From Campylobacter massiliensis (GTDB lineage Bacteria > Campylobacterota > Campylobacteria > Campylobacterales > Campylobacteraceae): 64,000 nt of DNA. The stretch lies in assembly GCF_014253065.1 (NCBI RefSeq), contig NZ_JACLZK010000001.1, positions 186,001-250,000 of the forward strand. Reading direction: 5' to 3'. Of the stretch, positions 1 through 9,056 are shown piece by piece (the stretch's first letter is position 1; each line of letters starts with the position of its first letter). The notes beneath the pieces are model-generated. The model made no database searches. It had not been told where the DNA came from and worked only from the letters and a program-made list of their open reading frames with translations. A program made the position numbers and the translations under genes.

Positions 1-66
1 GCCGACGCCGGGCAGCTGCTCAAAGGCCGCTACGAGCTCGTTAAATTTCTCAAGCCCTTTTTTCAA
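1..66 (-). CDS. recR: RecR recombination protein, N-terminal 22 codons only (cut by window edge)
   Basis: Reading the minus strand from a TTG at 66-64 gives a 22-residue open frame that ends in FEQLPGVG, the conserved beginning of RecR just before its helix-hairpin-helix. RecR works with RecO/RecF in loading RecA at gapped DNA. The start is taken as TTG because the frame begins exactly as RecR usually does (MKKGLEKFNEL). It overlaps the last 17 bases of the upstream histidine kinase gene in another frame, so the two are probably co-transcribed and translationally coupled. The rest of the gene lies outside the window, so the call rests on these residues alone. Confidence 0.75.
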   Translation of the reverse strand, partial: MKKGLEKFNELVAAFEQLPGVG

Positions 67-1303
67 CGCTTTCCTTTGGATTGGTGCAAATTTTAAATGA
101 GTGATAGCCGTCTTCATATGAGTATTTTAGGCTAAATTTGTGCATGCGGCAGATGTGGTCGATGATGTAAAGTCCTAGCCCCATGCCGCTGCTTTTGGTG
201 CCCTTTTCGCGGATGAAGGCTTGCATGTAGTACTCGATAGGATTTTGTAGCAGTTGGCCTAGATTTCTCACGACGATACCGTCTGCGTCGCAGATAACCT
301 GTGCTTTTTTGTCGTCGGCGTACTTTAGGGCGTTATCTATGAGATTTTTTATCGCGAGCGAAAAGAGCCCAAAATCCACGCGTAGCAAGATATCTCGGCG
401 GATATCTACGCTCACTTTTTCTTCAAATTTATCGAGCATCAGCATGTCGCGCGCTTGGTCAAGGATGTTTGAAAAGTACGACTCCTGATAGTTTAGCGCG
501 TAGTTTTTGGATAGTAGCTGCTCGATCTTGCCAAACTCGTTTATGAGCATATCTAGCCGCTCAAATATCGCTATCAAGCGGGTTTTGTGCGTAGGATTTT
601 GCACCATCTCGGAGACTATGCGGCCTTTACCGATCGGCGTTTTTAGCTCGTGCATGATCGTGCGTAAAAACAGCTGCCTAGAGCGCAAAAGCTCCCTGAT
701 CTTGCTAGCTGCGGCGTCAAATTCTATCGCGACCTTGGCGATCTCGTCGTCGGAGTCGGGTTTGGCGATATTTACGTCCATGTTTCCGGCGCCAAATTTC
801 CTGATATCAGAGCTTAGTTTTTTAAGCGGCATCAGCGACTTCATCACCGAAACGTAAAGCGACACCAAAAGCGCCGTCGTGAGGATAAAACCAACCCAAA
901 TCGGATCGTTTATATTTTTCGTATCGTCGCTTTCTAGTAAAATTTGAAACGAAGGATTTTTGATCTGCAAGTACAAACTATCCTGAAAAAGCAGCGACTG
1001 AAATAGTCCCAGCTGCGTTTGCTTGGCAAAGACCGTCTTGCCGGTGCTTATGACGTTTGCGACGGTTTTGTCGCTCTTGACGTAAGTTAGTCCGAAATTT
1101 CTAAAATAATTAGTCAAATCGCTAGGCGGATTTGACTTTTCGTATGAGGCGATGAGGTAGTTTATCGCGTTTAGCTGCTTATTTTTTATCTTTTCTAGCG
1201 CGTTATCCAGCTGCATGCTCGCAAACGTGTAGAACAAGATACAAACAAGAGAAAACGCTAGCGCGAAAACTACCGATATCTTCGTGGTTAAGGAGTATCT
1301 CAT
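50..1303 (-). CDS. arsS: Sensor histidine kinase, ArsS-like
   Basis: A 417-residue inner-membrane sensor kinase. Membrane segments are visible at about residues 9-30 and 134-155, enclosing a periplasmic sensor domain of about 100 residues. A HAMP-like linker follows. The H-box has the phosphorylated His218 (TIMHELKTPI), the N-box is NLIDNALKYA at 320-329, and the G-box is SSGMGLGLYI at 371-380. The gene overlaps the response regulator by 4 bases and runs into recR. Orthologous pairs in Helicobacter (ArsRS) respond to acid; whether this one senses pH is inference. All catalytic boxes look intact. Confidence 0.85.
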   Translation of the reverse strand: MRYSLTTKISVVFALAFSLVCILFYTFASMQLDNALEKIKNKQLNAINYLIASYEKSNPPSDLTNYFRNFGLTYVKSDKTVANVISTGKTVFAKQTQLGLFQSLLFQDSLYLQIKNPSFQILLESDDTKNINDPIWVGFILTTALLVSLYVSVMKSLMPLKKLSSDIRKFGAGNMDVNIAKPDSDDEIAKVAIEFDAAASKIRELLRSRQLFLRTIMHELKTPIGKGRIVSEMVQNPTHKTRLIAIFERLDMLINEFGKIEQLLSKNYALNYQESYFSNILDQARDMLMLDKFEEKVSVDIRRDILLRVDFGLFSLAIKNLIDNALKYADDKKAQVICDADGIVVRNLGQLLQNPIEYYMQAFIREKGTKSSGMGLGLYIIDHICRMHKFSLKYSYEDGYHSFKICTNPKESVEKRA

Positions 1304-1971
1304 CCTATGAGTTTATAGCCTATTCCGCGTACCGAAAATATATGTTTAGGCGCTTTTGAGCTGTCGCCGATTTTGGTTCTTAGTCTGCCGATGATGACGT
1401 CTAGGCTCTTTGAGTCCTTGTCTTTTAAGCTTTTGCAGTTATAAACTAGCTGCTCTCGAGAAACCGAAAAGCTGTGCTGTTTGATAAGATAGCTCAAAAT
1501 CTCATACTCGGCCGGCGTTAGCGTTAGGCTTTCGTTGTTGTAGTAGATTTCGTGTCTGCGCTCGTCTATCCTAAATAGCGTATCTACGACCTCTTCTTGT
1601 ACTTCGTTGGTCTTTTTGTAGCGGCGGATTAGGCTCATGATGCGCGCGTACATTTCCTTTGGATCGTACGGTTTTGGCAGATAGTCGTCCGCGCCTAGCT
1701 GCAACCCTACGACCTTATCGCTGATATCGCTGCGAGCAGAAGAGATGATGATAGGGATGTTGTATTTGCTACGGATCTCTTTACACACCTCTAGGCCGTC
1801 CATGCCTGGTAGTGTAAGGTCTAGGATAAGCAGGTCGAAATTTTTTACTCCGGCGCTTAGTCCCAAATAAGGATCTTCGAAATTTGTTACTTTTATATTA
1901 AAATCGCTCAAGTACTCGGATAGGATTTGCGCGAATTCCGGATCGTCTTCAATCATTAAAACATTAATCAT
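1300..1971 (-). CDS. arsR: OmpR-family response regulator, ArsR-like
   Basis: A 223-residue DNA-binding response regulator and cognate partner of the kinase encoded directly after it (4-base overlap). The receiver domain has the acidic pocket IEDD at 7-10, the phosphoacceptor Asp51 (LLILDLTLPGMDG) and the conserved Lys in LPKPYDP. The C-terminal part is an OmpR/PhoB winged helix ending in RGIGYKLIG. It is divergent from dnaJ across 161 bp, and a TATAAT -10 box on the minus strand lies about 33 bases before the start. Function as an acid-responsive regulator is inferred from the family in Epsilonproteobacteria. Confidence 0.85.
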   Translation of the reverse strand: MINVLMIEDDPEFAQILSEYLSDFNIKVTNFEDPYLGLSAGVKNFDLLILDLTLPGMDGLEVCKEIRSKYNIPIIISSARSDISDKVVGLQLGADDYLPKPYDPKEMYARIMSLIRRYKKTNEVQEEVVDTLFRIDERRHEIYYNNESLTLTPAEYEILSYLIKQHSFSVSREQLVYNCKSLKDKDSKSLDVIIGRLRTKIGDSSKAPKHIFSVRGIGYKLIG

Positions 1972-2003
1972 TTTAAGCCTTTCAAATAGATTTAACGAAA
2001 ATG

Positions 2004-2009
2004 ATTATA
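2004..2009 (-). promoter_or_regulatory. -10 box for the two-component operon
   Basis: On the minus strand the sequence reads TGGTTATAATC, an extended TATAAT of the type that Campylobacter sigma-70 uses without a -35 box. It would start transcription about 25 bases before the response regulator start codon. Confidence 0.55.
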
Positions 2010-2093
2010 ACCAAAAAATGTTAAATTTTTTTTCCGAATTTACTATCCTCGTTTAAAATTCTCCCCCGCTTTGAATTTTTATAAATAATAAGA

Positions 2094-2099
2094 TAAAAT
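2094..2099 (+). promoter_or_regulatory. -10 box for dnaJ
   Basis: TAAAAT preceded by a T-rich tract lies 34 bases before the dnaJ start. The ribosome binding site TTAGGAGA follows at about 2122-2129. No CIRCE or HrcA operator was recognised here. Confidence 0.4.
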
Positions 2100-2132
2100 C
2101 GCCCTTTAAATTTAAAAATTTTAGGAGATTTT

Positions 2133-3305
2133 GTGGAAATAGACTACTACGAAATTTTAGAAATCAGCAAAAATAGCGACTCTGAAACCATAAAAAAAGC
2201 ATTTAGAAAACTAGCGCTAAAGTACCATCCCGACCGCAATCAAGGCGACAAAGAGGCGGAAGAAAATTTTAAAAAGGTAAACGAAGCATATCAGGTGCTA
2301 GGCGATGAAGAAAAGCGCGCGATATACGATAGATACGGCAAGGCTGGGCTTGAGGGCAGAGGCGGCTTTAGCTCAAGCGGATTTAGCGCGGATTTTGATT
2401 TGGGCGATATCTTTAACTCGTTTTTTGGCGGCGGATTTAGCTCTGGCGCAAGCAGCCGCAAAAGAAGCAGCGACAAGTATCCGCTCGATCTAGAGATAGC
2501 TCTTAGGATCAAATTTAACGAAGCGGTGTTCGGCACCGAAAAAGAGATAGAATTTACGATCAAAAAACCGTGCCAAACCTGCAAAGGCAGCGGCTCGAAA
2601 GACGGTAAAACGCACGTATGTCCGCACTGCGAGGGCAGAGGTCGGATATCGCAGCAAAGGGGCTTTATGAGCTTCGTGCAGGAGTGTCCGTACTGTAACG
2701 GCACGGGCGAAACGGTCAAGGATAGATGCTCTGATTGCGGCGGCAGCGGCTACAAAGAAGAACGCCAAAGCGTCAAGGTAAATATCCCCGAGGGCATCGA
2801 CGACGGTATGCGCATGCGCGTGAGCGAAAAGGGCAATGTATCATCAACCGGCGCCAGAGGCGATCTATACGTGCATATCGAGGTTGAAGCCGACGAGCAT
2901 TTCGTGCGTCACGAAAGCGACGTTTATATCGAGATTCCGGTATTTTTCACGCAGGCAATTTTGGGCGAGACGATCACGATCCCAACGCTAAAAGGTACGA
3001 CCGAGCTAAAACTGCCAGTCGGCGCAAAAGACAAGCAGCAGTTCGTATTTGACGGCCTTGGCGTAAAAAATGTAAACAGCAAAAGATACGGCAGGCTCGT
3101 AGCTCAAATCTCCATAAAAACGCCAAAAGAGCTAACGGGCGAGCAAATCTCGCTGCTAAATCAGCTACAAGAAAGCTTTGGCATCAAGGCCGGCAAGGCG
3201 AGCTACGACGAAGAAGAAGACGAAGGAATCTTGGACAAGATAAAAGGGTGGTTTAAAGGCGAAGAGTCTGGCGACAAAGGCAAGAAAAAAGGCAAAAAGG
3301 CTTAA
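2133..3305 (+). CDS. dnaJ: Chaperone DnaJ (Hsp40)
   Basis: A 390-residue class I J-protein that stimulates DnaK ATPase and delivers unfolded clients. In order: J domain with HPD at residues 32-34, a Gly/Phe-rich stretch at about 72-108, four zinc-binding CxxCxGxG repeats (CQTCKGSG, CPHCEGRG, CPYCNGTG, CSDCGGSG), the client-binding C-terminal domains, and an acidic then Lys-rich tail. The GTG start has a good AGGAGA site 4 bases upstream. dnaK and grpE are not next to it, so it is transcribed alone, as far as the window shows. The lysine-rich end (KGKKKGKKA) is slightly longer than usual. Confidence 0.95.
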   Translation: MEIDYYEILEISKNSDSETIKKAFRKLALKYHPDRNQGDKEAEENFKKVNEAYQVLGDEEKRAIYDRYGKAGLEGRGGFSSSGFSADFDLGDIFNSFFGGGFSSGASSRKRSSDKYPLDLEIALRIKFNEAVFGTEKEIEFTIKKPCQTCKGSGSKDGKTHVCPHCEGRGRISQQRGFMSFVQECPYCNGTGETVKDRCSDCGGSGYKEERQSVKVNIPEGIDDGMRMRVSEKGNVSSTGARGDLYVHIEVEADEHFVRHESDVYIEIPVFFTQAILGETITIPTLKGTTELKLPVGAKDKQQFVFDGLGVKNVNSKRYGRLVAQISIKTPKELTGEQISLLNQLQESFGIKAGKASYDEEEDEGILDKIKGWFKGEESGDKGKKKGKKA

Positions 3306-3839
3306 AATTTGACTTTGTGGAGGGTAAATTTAGCCGAATTTGCCTGTAAATTTTAGCTTAAGGGTCCGCTAAATTTGGGCTCGGGGCTTGCTTGAATTTT
3401 ATAAATTTTGAGGTTTTCAGATTTTTCGGCGACTTTTTGCTCGGTTTTATAAATTTGCAAATTTTGGAGCACTATTTTTGTCTTTGCTTGTGCAGTTTCA
3501 TCAAATTTGCCTTCAAAACGCCGAGTGACATAGGTTTACTCACCCATTGCATAAAAATTTGACGGGTTAAATTTGTCTTTTAAATTTTATAAAATCGTAG
3601 CGGCCAAGCGGACAAATTTAGCCGAATTCCGCTTAAATTTTAGCGATTTTTATTCTCAAACCGCGCTTGCTCGTCAAATTTAGCGTAAAAATAGCCTGTT
3701 GCCATATCTAACTTATGCAAGTTATAAATCCGCGCCGTTAAATTATGCGTCAAACCAAAGTCGTGCCAATTATCGGAGGCGTTATTTTATCGGGCTTTTG
3801 AGAGCCGTCTACGGCAAATTTTTAGACAACCTTGCAAAA
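3306..3839. other. Gene-free stretch rich in AAATTT
   Basis: This stretch lies between the 3' ends of dnaJ and the AraC-family gene, and no convincing gene or RNA was seen. It contains 14 copies of the palindrome AAATTT between 3305 and 3680 (counted by eye), mostly in the forms TCAAATTTG and TAAATTTTA. The open frame beginning at 3699 has no ribosome binding site and runs into the opposite-strand gene, so it is not called. Confidence 0.6.
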
Positions 3840-4817
3840 TCAATAATAATATTTTCTATTTTTCATCAAATTTTTGGGTGCCGTGCCGTAATAATCGCAA
3901 AAAAGCTTGCTGAAGTGGCTTTGATTTTTAAAGCCCGTCGCAGCCGAAATTTCGGCGATATTTAGCTCCGAGCCTTGCAGCATCGCCAGCGCTCGCTTCA
4001 TTCGCTCTTCGCGCAAAAATTCGTAAGGAGTTTGCCCAAACAAACTTTTAAAGCCGACTTTAAGTTTAAATTCGTTCAGCCGCACCTGTTTTGAGAGCTC
4101 TTTTATAGACGGCGGATTTTTGATATCCTTGCTTAAAATTTGCCTGGCTTTTTGTAGCGCGTTTTTGTCCGCTTCGTCTAGTATAACATGCTTATTTGGG
4201 CATTTTAGGCGGCTGAATTCGTTATAAATAAGCTCTAAAATTTTACTTTCTAAAAGCAGTCTTTCAAGCGGCTCGTCGGCGTTTAGCGATAAAATTTGGT
4301 TTAATAAAATTTTATTTACGGCGCAGGTGTAGTTTTGCGAGACGAGTTTGTTTGCGCCAAGCTCGATAAGATCGCCGAAATTTGCACTCATAAACGAGTT
4401 TTCTAGGAATAAATTTATTCCCGCGTGCGCGCCGCCGTAAATCTCTTGATCCGAGCTTGGTAGATCGACCGAGCTGATCGTGGATAGTCCGCTTTTGTAT
4501 TCGACTTTGCCATTCGCTGAGCTTAGGCTAATGCCTCCTTGTAGGGTGAAATTTATAAAGCAACCCTGCAAAGCGTGAAAATCGCCGACTATTTTGGTGT
4601 CGTCTTTAGCGTCCATTTTTATCGTGCCGAAGGCTATTTCATCGCTTAGCGCGATATTTTTGGCGCGGATTTTGACGCCAAGACCAGCCAAAACTCCGTC
4701 TTCGCTGCTATTAAATTTATCCATAAAAACGTCTGCGGATACCGTGCGCAAATTTTTTCCTTTAAATATAAAAATAAATCCGTCATTTGTAAATTTCGGG
4801 TTGATAATAAATTTCAA
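3840..4817 (-). CDS. AraC-family transcriptional regulator, PchR-like
   Basis: A 325-residue regulator. The last 100 residues form the paired helix-turn-helix AraC domain: SIKELSKQVRLNEFKLKVGF, then FGQTPYEFLREERMKRA, then AEISAATGFKNQSHFSKLF. The LNEFKLKVGFKSLFGQTPYEFLR stretch is typical of PchR-like regulators that control siderophore receptors. The N-terminal 200 residues are a diverged effector domain. It is divergent from the TonB-dependent receptor across only 48 bp, and the TTG start sits close to a minus-strand TATAAT. The true start may therefore lie further in, for instance near residue 32. Regulation of the neighbouring receptor is inferred from position and family. Confidence 0.85.
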   Translation of the reverse strand: MKFIINPKFTNDGFIFIFKGKNLRTVSADVFMDKFNSSEDGVLAGLGVKIRAKNIALSDEIAFGTIKMDAKDDTKIVGDFHALQGCFINFTLQGGISLSSANGKVEYKSGLSTISSVDLPSSDQEIYGGAHAGINLFLENSFMSANFGDLIELGANKLVSQNYTCAVNKILLNQILSLNADEPLERLLLESKILELIYNEFSRLKCPNKHVILDEADKNALQKARQILSKDIKNPPSIKELSKQVRLNEFKLKVGFKSLFGQTPYEFLREERMKRALAMLQGSELNIAEISAATGFKNQSHFSKLFCDYYGTAPKNLMKNRKYYY

Positions 4818-4865
4818 AAATATTATACTATCCTTAAAGTAAAGAAATTATAAAAGGAGTCTAAA

Positions 4866-6821
4866 GTGAGAAAAATTTTGCTTTTAAGTGCGGTTGCGGC
4901 GCTAGCGATAGCAGCTCCCGCTGTGAGGCTGGATGAGGTCAGCGTATCGGCTCAAAAGATCGATGAAAACGCTAGCGAGGTAGCGGCTGCGGTGAGCGTG
5001 CTGGACGAAAAAGAGTTGCGGCTTAGAGAAGCAAAAGGTCTAAACGGGCTTAGGAGCGCATCGTCAAATTTATCGTTTTTGCAAGGCGGAGGTATTTCGC
5101 TTTTTATCATGCGCGGCGTTACGAGCGATTACGCATTTGATAGCCCAAACGTCGGGCTTTATCTGGATGGCGTGAGTTATCTTGGCACTTACGGCAACTA
5201 CGTATTTTTGGAGGATATCGAGCGTATCGAGATCCTAAAAGGGCCTCAAAGCGCGCTTTACGGCAAAAACGCCTACGCAGGCGTGATAAATGCGGTCTCC
5301 AAAGCTCCTACCAACGAACCGCAAGCAAAGATCGGACTAAAGCTTGGCGAGGATGGCCTGCGTGGTATTAGTTTTAACGCAGGCGGAGCGATAGTAAAGG
5401 ATAAATTTCTGGCTAGTTTTGCCGGTTTTAGCGAAAAGAAAAACGGCTTTATGTATAACGAAAATTTAAACAAAAGTGACGACTACAAAGATGCCCTTTA
5501 CGGCAAAATTTATTTTAGATTTTTGCCTACGGATGAGCTTACGGTAGATCTTATTCAAAATTATTACAGGATAGCTAACGGCGCGCAAAGATCGAATTTA
5601 CCTAAGGCAGCCAATAGAACGCGCTACGCCAACGGCATGGAGGGCGAGGAAAACGCCAAAAACTACGAAGCGTCGCTCAAAGCCGAATATAGATTTAGTG
5701 ATTACGCGCTCACTTCGCTTACGACTTTTAGGGATTATAAAAACGACAGTAGTTACGACGGCGATCATCGCCCCGCGTCATTGTTGGACGTGTATTACAA
5801 AGAGGACAGAAAGGATTTTACGCAGGAGTTTAGATTTAGCGCCGATAGCGCGTATGGCAAATTCGTCCTAGGCGCTACGGTCGGCACTACACAAAGAGAC
5901 GTGCGAAGCAGTGTAAACAGCGTGATGTTCGGCGGTATTCGTTCGCTGCAAAATAACAAAACCAGAAGTAAAAACTACGGCGTTTTTACGCATAATGAAA
6001 TTTATCTGCCGCTTGATTTTTCGGTTATTTTGGGAGCTAGATTCGACAAAGATAGGGTCAAATTTCAAAACCGTATGAACGGCGAAAATTTAAGCGATTC
6101 GTATAGCGCGCTATCACCCAAGATCGGACTAAAATACGCTATAAACGACGAGGTTACGGCGTATGCGAGCGTATCGAAGGGCTATAAACCAGGCGGCTTT
6201 TGGGCTGCGTCGCCTACGTCTAAAAAATGGTACGATAAAGAAACGATGACTAGCTATGAAGTCGGCGTAAAAGGGGCTTGGGAGCGGTTTGAGCTAGGCG
6301 CCGCCGTTTTTCGCGCCGATATCAAAAACAAGCAAGTAGTAAGCGTCATCGTAGCGCCTAATATCACGGTGGCAGAGAACGCCAGCAAAGCGCGCTCCCA
6401 AGGCTTTGAACTAGACGGCGCCGTGCTTTTGGCGGACGGATTAAAGCTTAGCGCAAATTTGGGCTACGCAAAAAGCGTCTTTAAAGACTACAAAGACGCA
6501 CAGGGCGATTATAGCGGCAAATACGTCTATTACGCGCCAAGGCTAACTTATGGCGCAGGGCTTTCGTATGAGGCTCCAAGCGGATTTTACGCGGCGGCAT
6601 TTTTGCGAGGACAGAGCAAATTTTATACCGATAAGGCCAATGTCGTAGAAAACGCGGGCTACGCGACCGTCGATGCAAAAGTAGGCTTTAATCACAAAAA
6701 TATCAACGTTTATATTTATGCTAATAATCTTTTCGACAAAGATCACGACGTAAAATACGCCACTATGCACTACCTATCCGACCCTCGCGAGATCGGCGTA
6801 AAATTTGAATATAAATTTTAA
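4866..6821 (+). CDS. TonB-dependent outer-membrane siderophore receptor
   Basis: A 651-residue outer-membrane receptor. It has an N-terminal signal peptide (about residues 1-17, ending SAVAALAIAAPA), a TonB-box-like LDEVSVSA at 22-29, a plug domain to about residue 150 (including DVERIEILKGPQSALYGKNA-type plug motif, here beginning LEDIERIEILKGP), and a beta-barrel ending in the aromatic FEYKF typical of Omp85 substrates. GTG start with AAAAGGAG 7 bases upstream. The neighbouring PchR-like regulator, hydrolase and MFS permease make iron-siderophore uptake the likely role. The ligand cannot be told from sequence; heme and vitamin B12 are alternatives. Confidence 0.9.
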   Translation: MRKILLLSAVAALAIAAPAVRLDEVSVSAQKIDENASEVAAAVSVLDEKELRLREAKGLNGLRSASSNLSFLQGGGISLFIMRGVTSDYAFDSPNVGLYLDGVSYLGTYGNYVFLEDIERIEILKGPQSALYGKNAYAGVINAVSKAPTNEPQAKIGLKLGEDGLRGISFNAGGAIVKDKFLASFAGFSEKKNGFMYNENLNKSDDYKDALYGKIYFRFLPTDELTVDLIQNYYRIANGAQRSNLPKAANRTRYANGMEGEENAKNYEASLKAEYRFSDYALTSLTTFRDYKNDSSYDGDHRPASLLDVYYKEDRKDFTQEFRFSADSAYGKFVLGATVGTTQRDVRSSVNSVMFGGIRSLQNNKTRSKNYGVFTHNEIYLPLDFSVILGARFDKDRVKFQNRMNGENLSDSYSALSPKIGLKYAINDEVTAYASVSKGYKPGGFWAASPTSKKWYDKETMTSYEVGVKGAWERFELGAAVFRADIKNKQVVSVIVAPNITVAENASKARSQGFELDGAVLLADGLKLSANLGYAKSVFKDYKDAQGDYSGKYVYYAPRLTYGAGLSYEAPSGFYAAAFLRGQSKFYTDKANVVENAGYATVDAKVGFNHKNINVYIYANNLFDKDHDVKYATMHYLSDPREIGVKFEYKF

Positions 6822-6829
6822 GGAAAAAG

Positions 6830-7591
6830 ATGAAAAATTTTAAATTTAAAAGCGGCGAAAATCTAAGCTACGACGACTTTGGTAGCGATTTTAAAGATGT
6901 TTTGGTTTATCATCATCCGCTGATGATTTTTCCGCAAAACACCTTGATAAATTTCTGCGATAAAAATCAAATAAGGCTTATTTTGATATATAGAAGCGGG
7001 CATTTTAACAGCTCGCTTTTTAGCGCGGACGATAGTTTTTTAAAATTCGCCCTGCGCCTAAAAGAGTTTTTCTCGGCGTTAAATTTGAGCGAATTTAGCG
7101 TGCTGGGCGAGTCGGTGGGCGCGGCTTACGCCTACGCTACGGCGGTAGCTTGCGAAGAGGCGAAAAGGGTGTTTATACTAAGCGGATTTAACGCCCCGCC
7201 CGAGCTTTTGGCCGACTATGCCGACTATGCGCACATAAAGGAAATTTATGATTTTGCATCGCACAATACGCCTGAAAATACGGCGCAAACGGCGTGGGAA
7301 AAATACGGCTCGCAGGCTAAGGGTGCGCTAAAAGAAGCCATAAAAGCGCAGCTTAACGGCATCGGCTTTGACCTCTGGCTCCAAGCTAGGCCGTGGGGAT
7401 TTGAGCTAAAGGATGTCCCTCAAAGCGTGCTTATGTATCACTCTAGGGCCGACGAGGAAGTGCCTTTTGTCGTCGCTTCGCAAGTGTCGAGGATGCTACC
7501 AAACTGCGAACTAATCGCCGCCCAGGACACGCCTCATCATAGCGCGAAGGCGCTTTTGGATTTTTTAAAGATCATCAAAGAGCGGTTGTAA
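6830..7591 (+). CDS. Alpha/beta hydrolase, possibly a siderophore esterase
   Basis: A 253-residue cytosolic alpha/beta-fold hydrolase. The nucleophile elbow is GESVGA with Ser95. A probable acid is the Asp in SRADEEVPF (around 214), and the probable catalytic His is in DTPHHSA (around 239). No signal peptide is seen. It starts 9 bases after the receptor stop codon with AAGGAAA as ribosome binding site, so it is in one operon with the receptor. Hydrolysis of an ester siderophore after import is an inference from context. A generic esterase role is equally compatible with the sequence. Confidence 0.7.
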   Translation: MKNFKFKSGENLSYDDFGSDFKDVLVYHHPLMIFPQNTLINFCDKNQIRLILIYRSGHFNSSLFSADDSFLKFALRLKEFFSALNLSEFSVLGESVGAAYAYATAVACEEAKRVFILSGFNAPPELLADYADYAHIKEIYDFASHNTPENTAQTAWEKYGSQAKGALKEAIKAQLNGIGFDLWLQARPWGFELKDVPQSVLMYHSRADEEVPFVVASQVSRMLPNCELIAAQDTPHHSAKALLDFLKIIKERL

Positions 7592-7889
7592 ATTTAGCTT
7601 TTGCGTAAATTTTACGAGCCAAATTTGCGCCGTTTTAAGCGTAAATTTAAGCTCGTTTTGCAGTTTTTCTCTCGTTGCAAGCGGGTTTGCCTGATGCGGG
7701 ATTAAATTTATCGCCTTTTTTGCGCCAGAGACTTAAATTCGGCCTTGCGTTCGGGTTAAATTGCATGCGTTTAATCCGCATTGCCGACGCGGGCTAAATC
7801 TGCAAAGCGATTTGCAAAACTCTGCGGAATAAAATTTACGCAGTTTTTTGTACTAGACGGCGACTTAAATCCCACAAAATCGTAATCCG
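7592..7889. other. Convergent intergenic region
   Basis: Lies between the 3' ends of the hydrolase and MFS genes. It is rich in AAATTT. No RNA, promoter or clear terminator was recognised. Confidence 0.4.
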
Positions 7890-9056
7890 CTAGATAAATT
7901 TATAAATCTTTATAAAATAAACTAGGCTCAAAACGCAAAACGCCGCCGCGCCCAACACGACCGCTCCGTAACCCAACGTCCCCGCCAAAAGCGTTCCGAG
8001 ATAAAACGAAAATATCTGAAATGTCATATTTAGGCTGCTTTGCACGGCGTATTCGCTAGCGGGTCGCCGTCCCGAGGCACGTTGCATCATCATCGTGGAG
8101 ATTATCGTCGCTTGCGCCATATATACCGCATACGCCGCGCTCGAAGCAAAAAGTACCGACGCGCGGTCCGTCCAGCCGCCGATAGGTAACCAGATGGCCA
8201 GGATGCCTAGCGTCTGCATCGCTACGGCGTATAAAAAGGCTCTTTTGGCGCCTAGCTTTTTTACCGCAAAGCCCGCCGCAAGCGCACCCGCGAAGCCAAA
8301 TATCGTGCCGTATATGTGCAAGACCTCGCCGATATCTTCCAGCTTCCAGCCGATATCTACAAGCATCGGACTAAGCAGTCCAAACGCCGCGCATATACCG
8401 ATAGATTGTACGAAAAGCACGCTAAGCCAAGCCTTTTTGCCCTTAAAAAAGCCAAACATCGCCCTAAAATCCAGCCCCTCGCCGGCGTTTACGCGCTCAG
8501 GCTCTTTAAAGAAAGCAAGGCTAAGCAAGGAAACCGCTATCAAAGACGTCAAGAATAAATTCGCCTCGCTCCAGCCGAATTTTGCGTAGATTACGAGCGT
8601 TAGGCCGTTACCGGATACGTGTCCTATCAATCCGCCACTAAGCTTAAGGGCGTTTGTGAAGCTTAAATTCGAGCTGTTTGAAATTTTGATAAAAAATGCG
8701 TTCGACGTCATCGTCCAGGTGGCCGAGATAAAGGCCAAAAGCACCGCTAAAGCGATTACGGCAGGTAAATCGTCGCGCGGATTTAGAAGCGAAACCGCAT
8801 ATAAAATCGCCAAAGTAAGGCACTGAAAGGCTAGGATAATCTTTTTGTAACCGCCTATTTTTAGCGCGGTAGCGTCGATAAACGGCGACCACAAAAAAGC
8901 CAAAACCGCGAAAAGTCCAAGCCCTCTGAGCGCGCCGACGCGCTCTAAACTAAAACCGTCTTGACGCAGGATGCTAACGAGCCCCTCGCCGAAAAATCCG
9001 ATGCAAATAAACTGCGCGATGCAAAGGCTAAGCACAGTTAGCGACCTGTAAAGCAA
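7890..9056 (-). CDS. MFS transporter, AmpG/PAT-like, probably linked to siderophore uptake
   Basis: A 388-residue integral membrane protein with about 12 hydrophobic segments. The N-terminal region (VGALRGLGLFAVLAFLWSPF, then KKIILAF) resembles the AmpG/PAT branch of the major facilitator superfamily. It is convergent with the receptor-hydrolase operon. In related bacteria, permeases of this type sit beside TonB receptors and move the siderophore across the inner membrane. That role here is inference; muropeptide or acetyl-CoA transport by the same superfamily branch is possible. The minus-strand start has TTTACAGG-like upstream sequence and no strong ribosome binding site. Confidence 0.65.
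   Translation of the reverse strand: MLYRSLTVLSLCIAQFICIGFFGEGLVSILRQDGFSLERVGALRGLGLFAVLAFLWSPFIDATALKIGGYKKIILAFQCLTLAILYAVSLLNPRDDLPAVIALAVLLAFISATWTMTSNAFFIKISNSSNLSFTNALKLSGGLIGHVSGNGLTLVIYAKFGWSEANLFLTSLIAVSLLSLAFFKEPERVNAGEGLDFRAMFGFFKGKKAWLSVLFVQSIGICAAFGLLSPMLVDIGWKLEDIGEVLHIYGTIFGFAGALAAGFAVKKLGAKRAFLYAVAMQTLGILAIWLPIGGWTDRASVLFASSAAYAVYMAQATIISTMMMQRASGRRPASEYAVQSSLNMTFQIFSFYLGTLLAGTLGYGAVVLGAAAFCVLSLVYFIKIYKFI

Noticed and set aside
3699-3965. 88-codon plus-strand frame after dnaJ
   Set aside because: No ribosome binding site, and the last third is the antisense of the AraC-family gene end.
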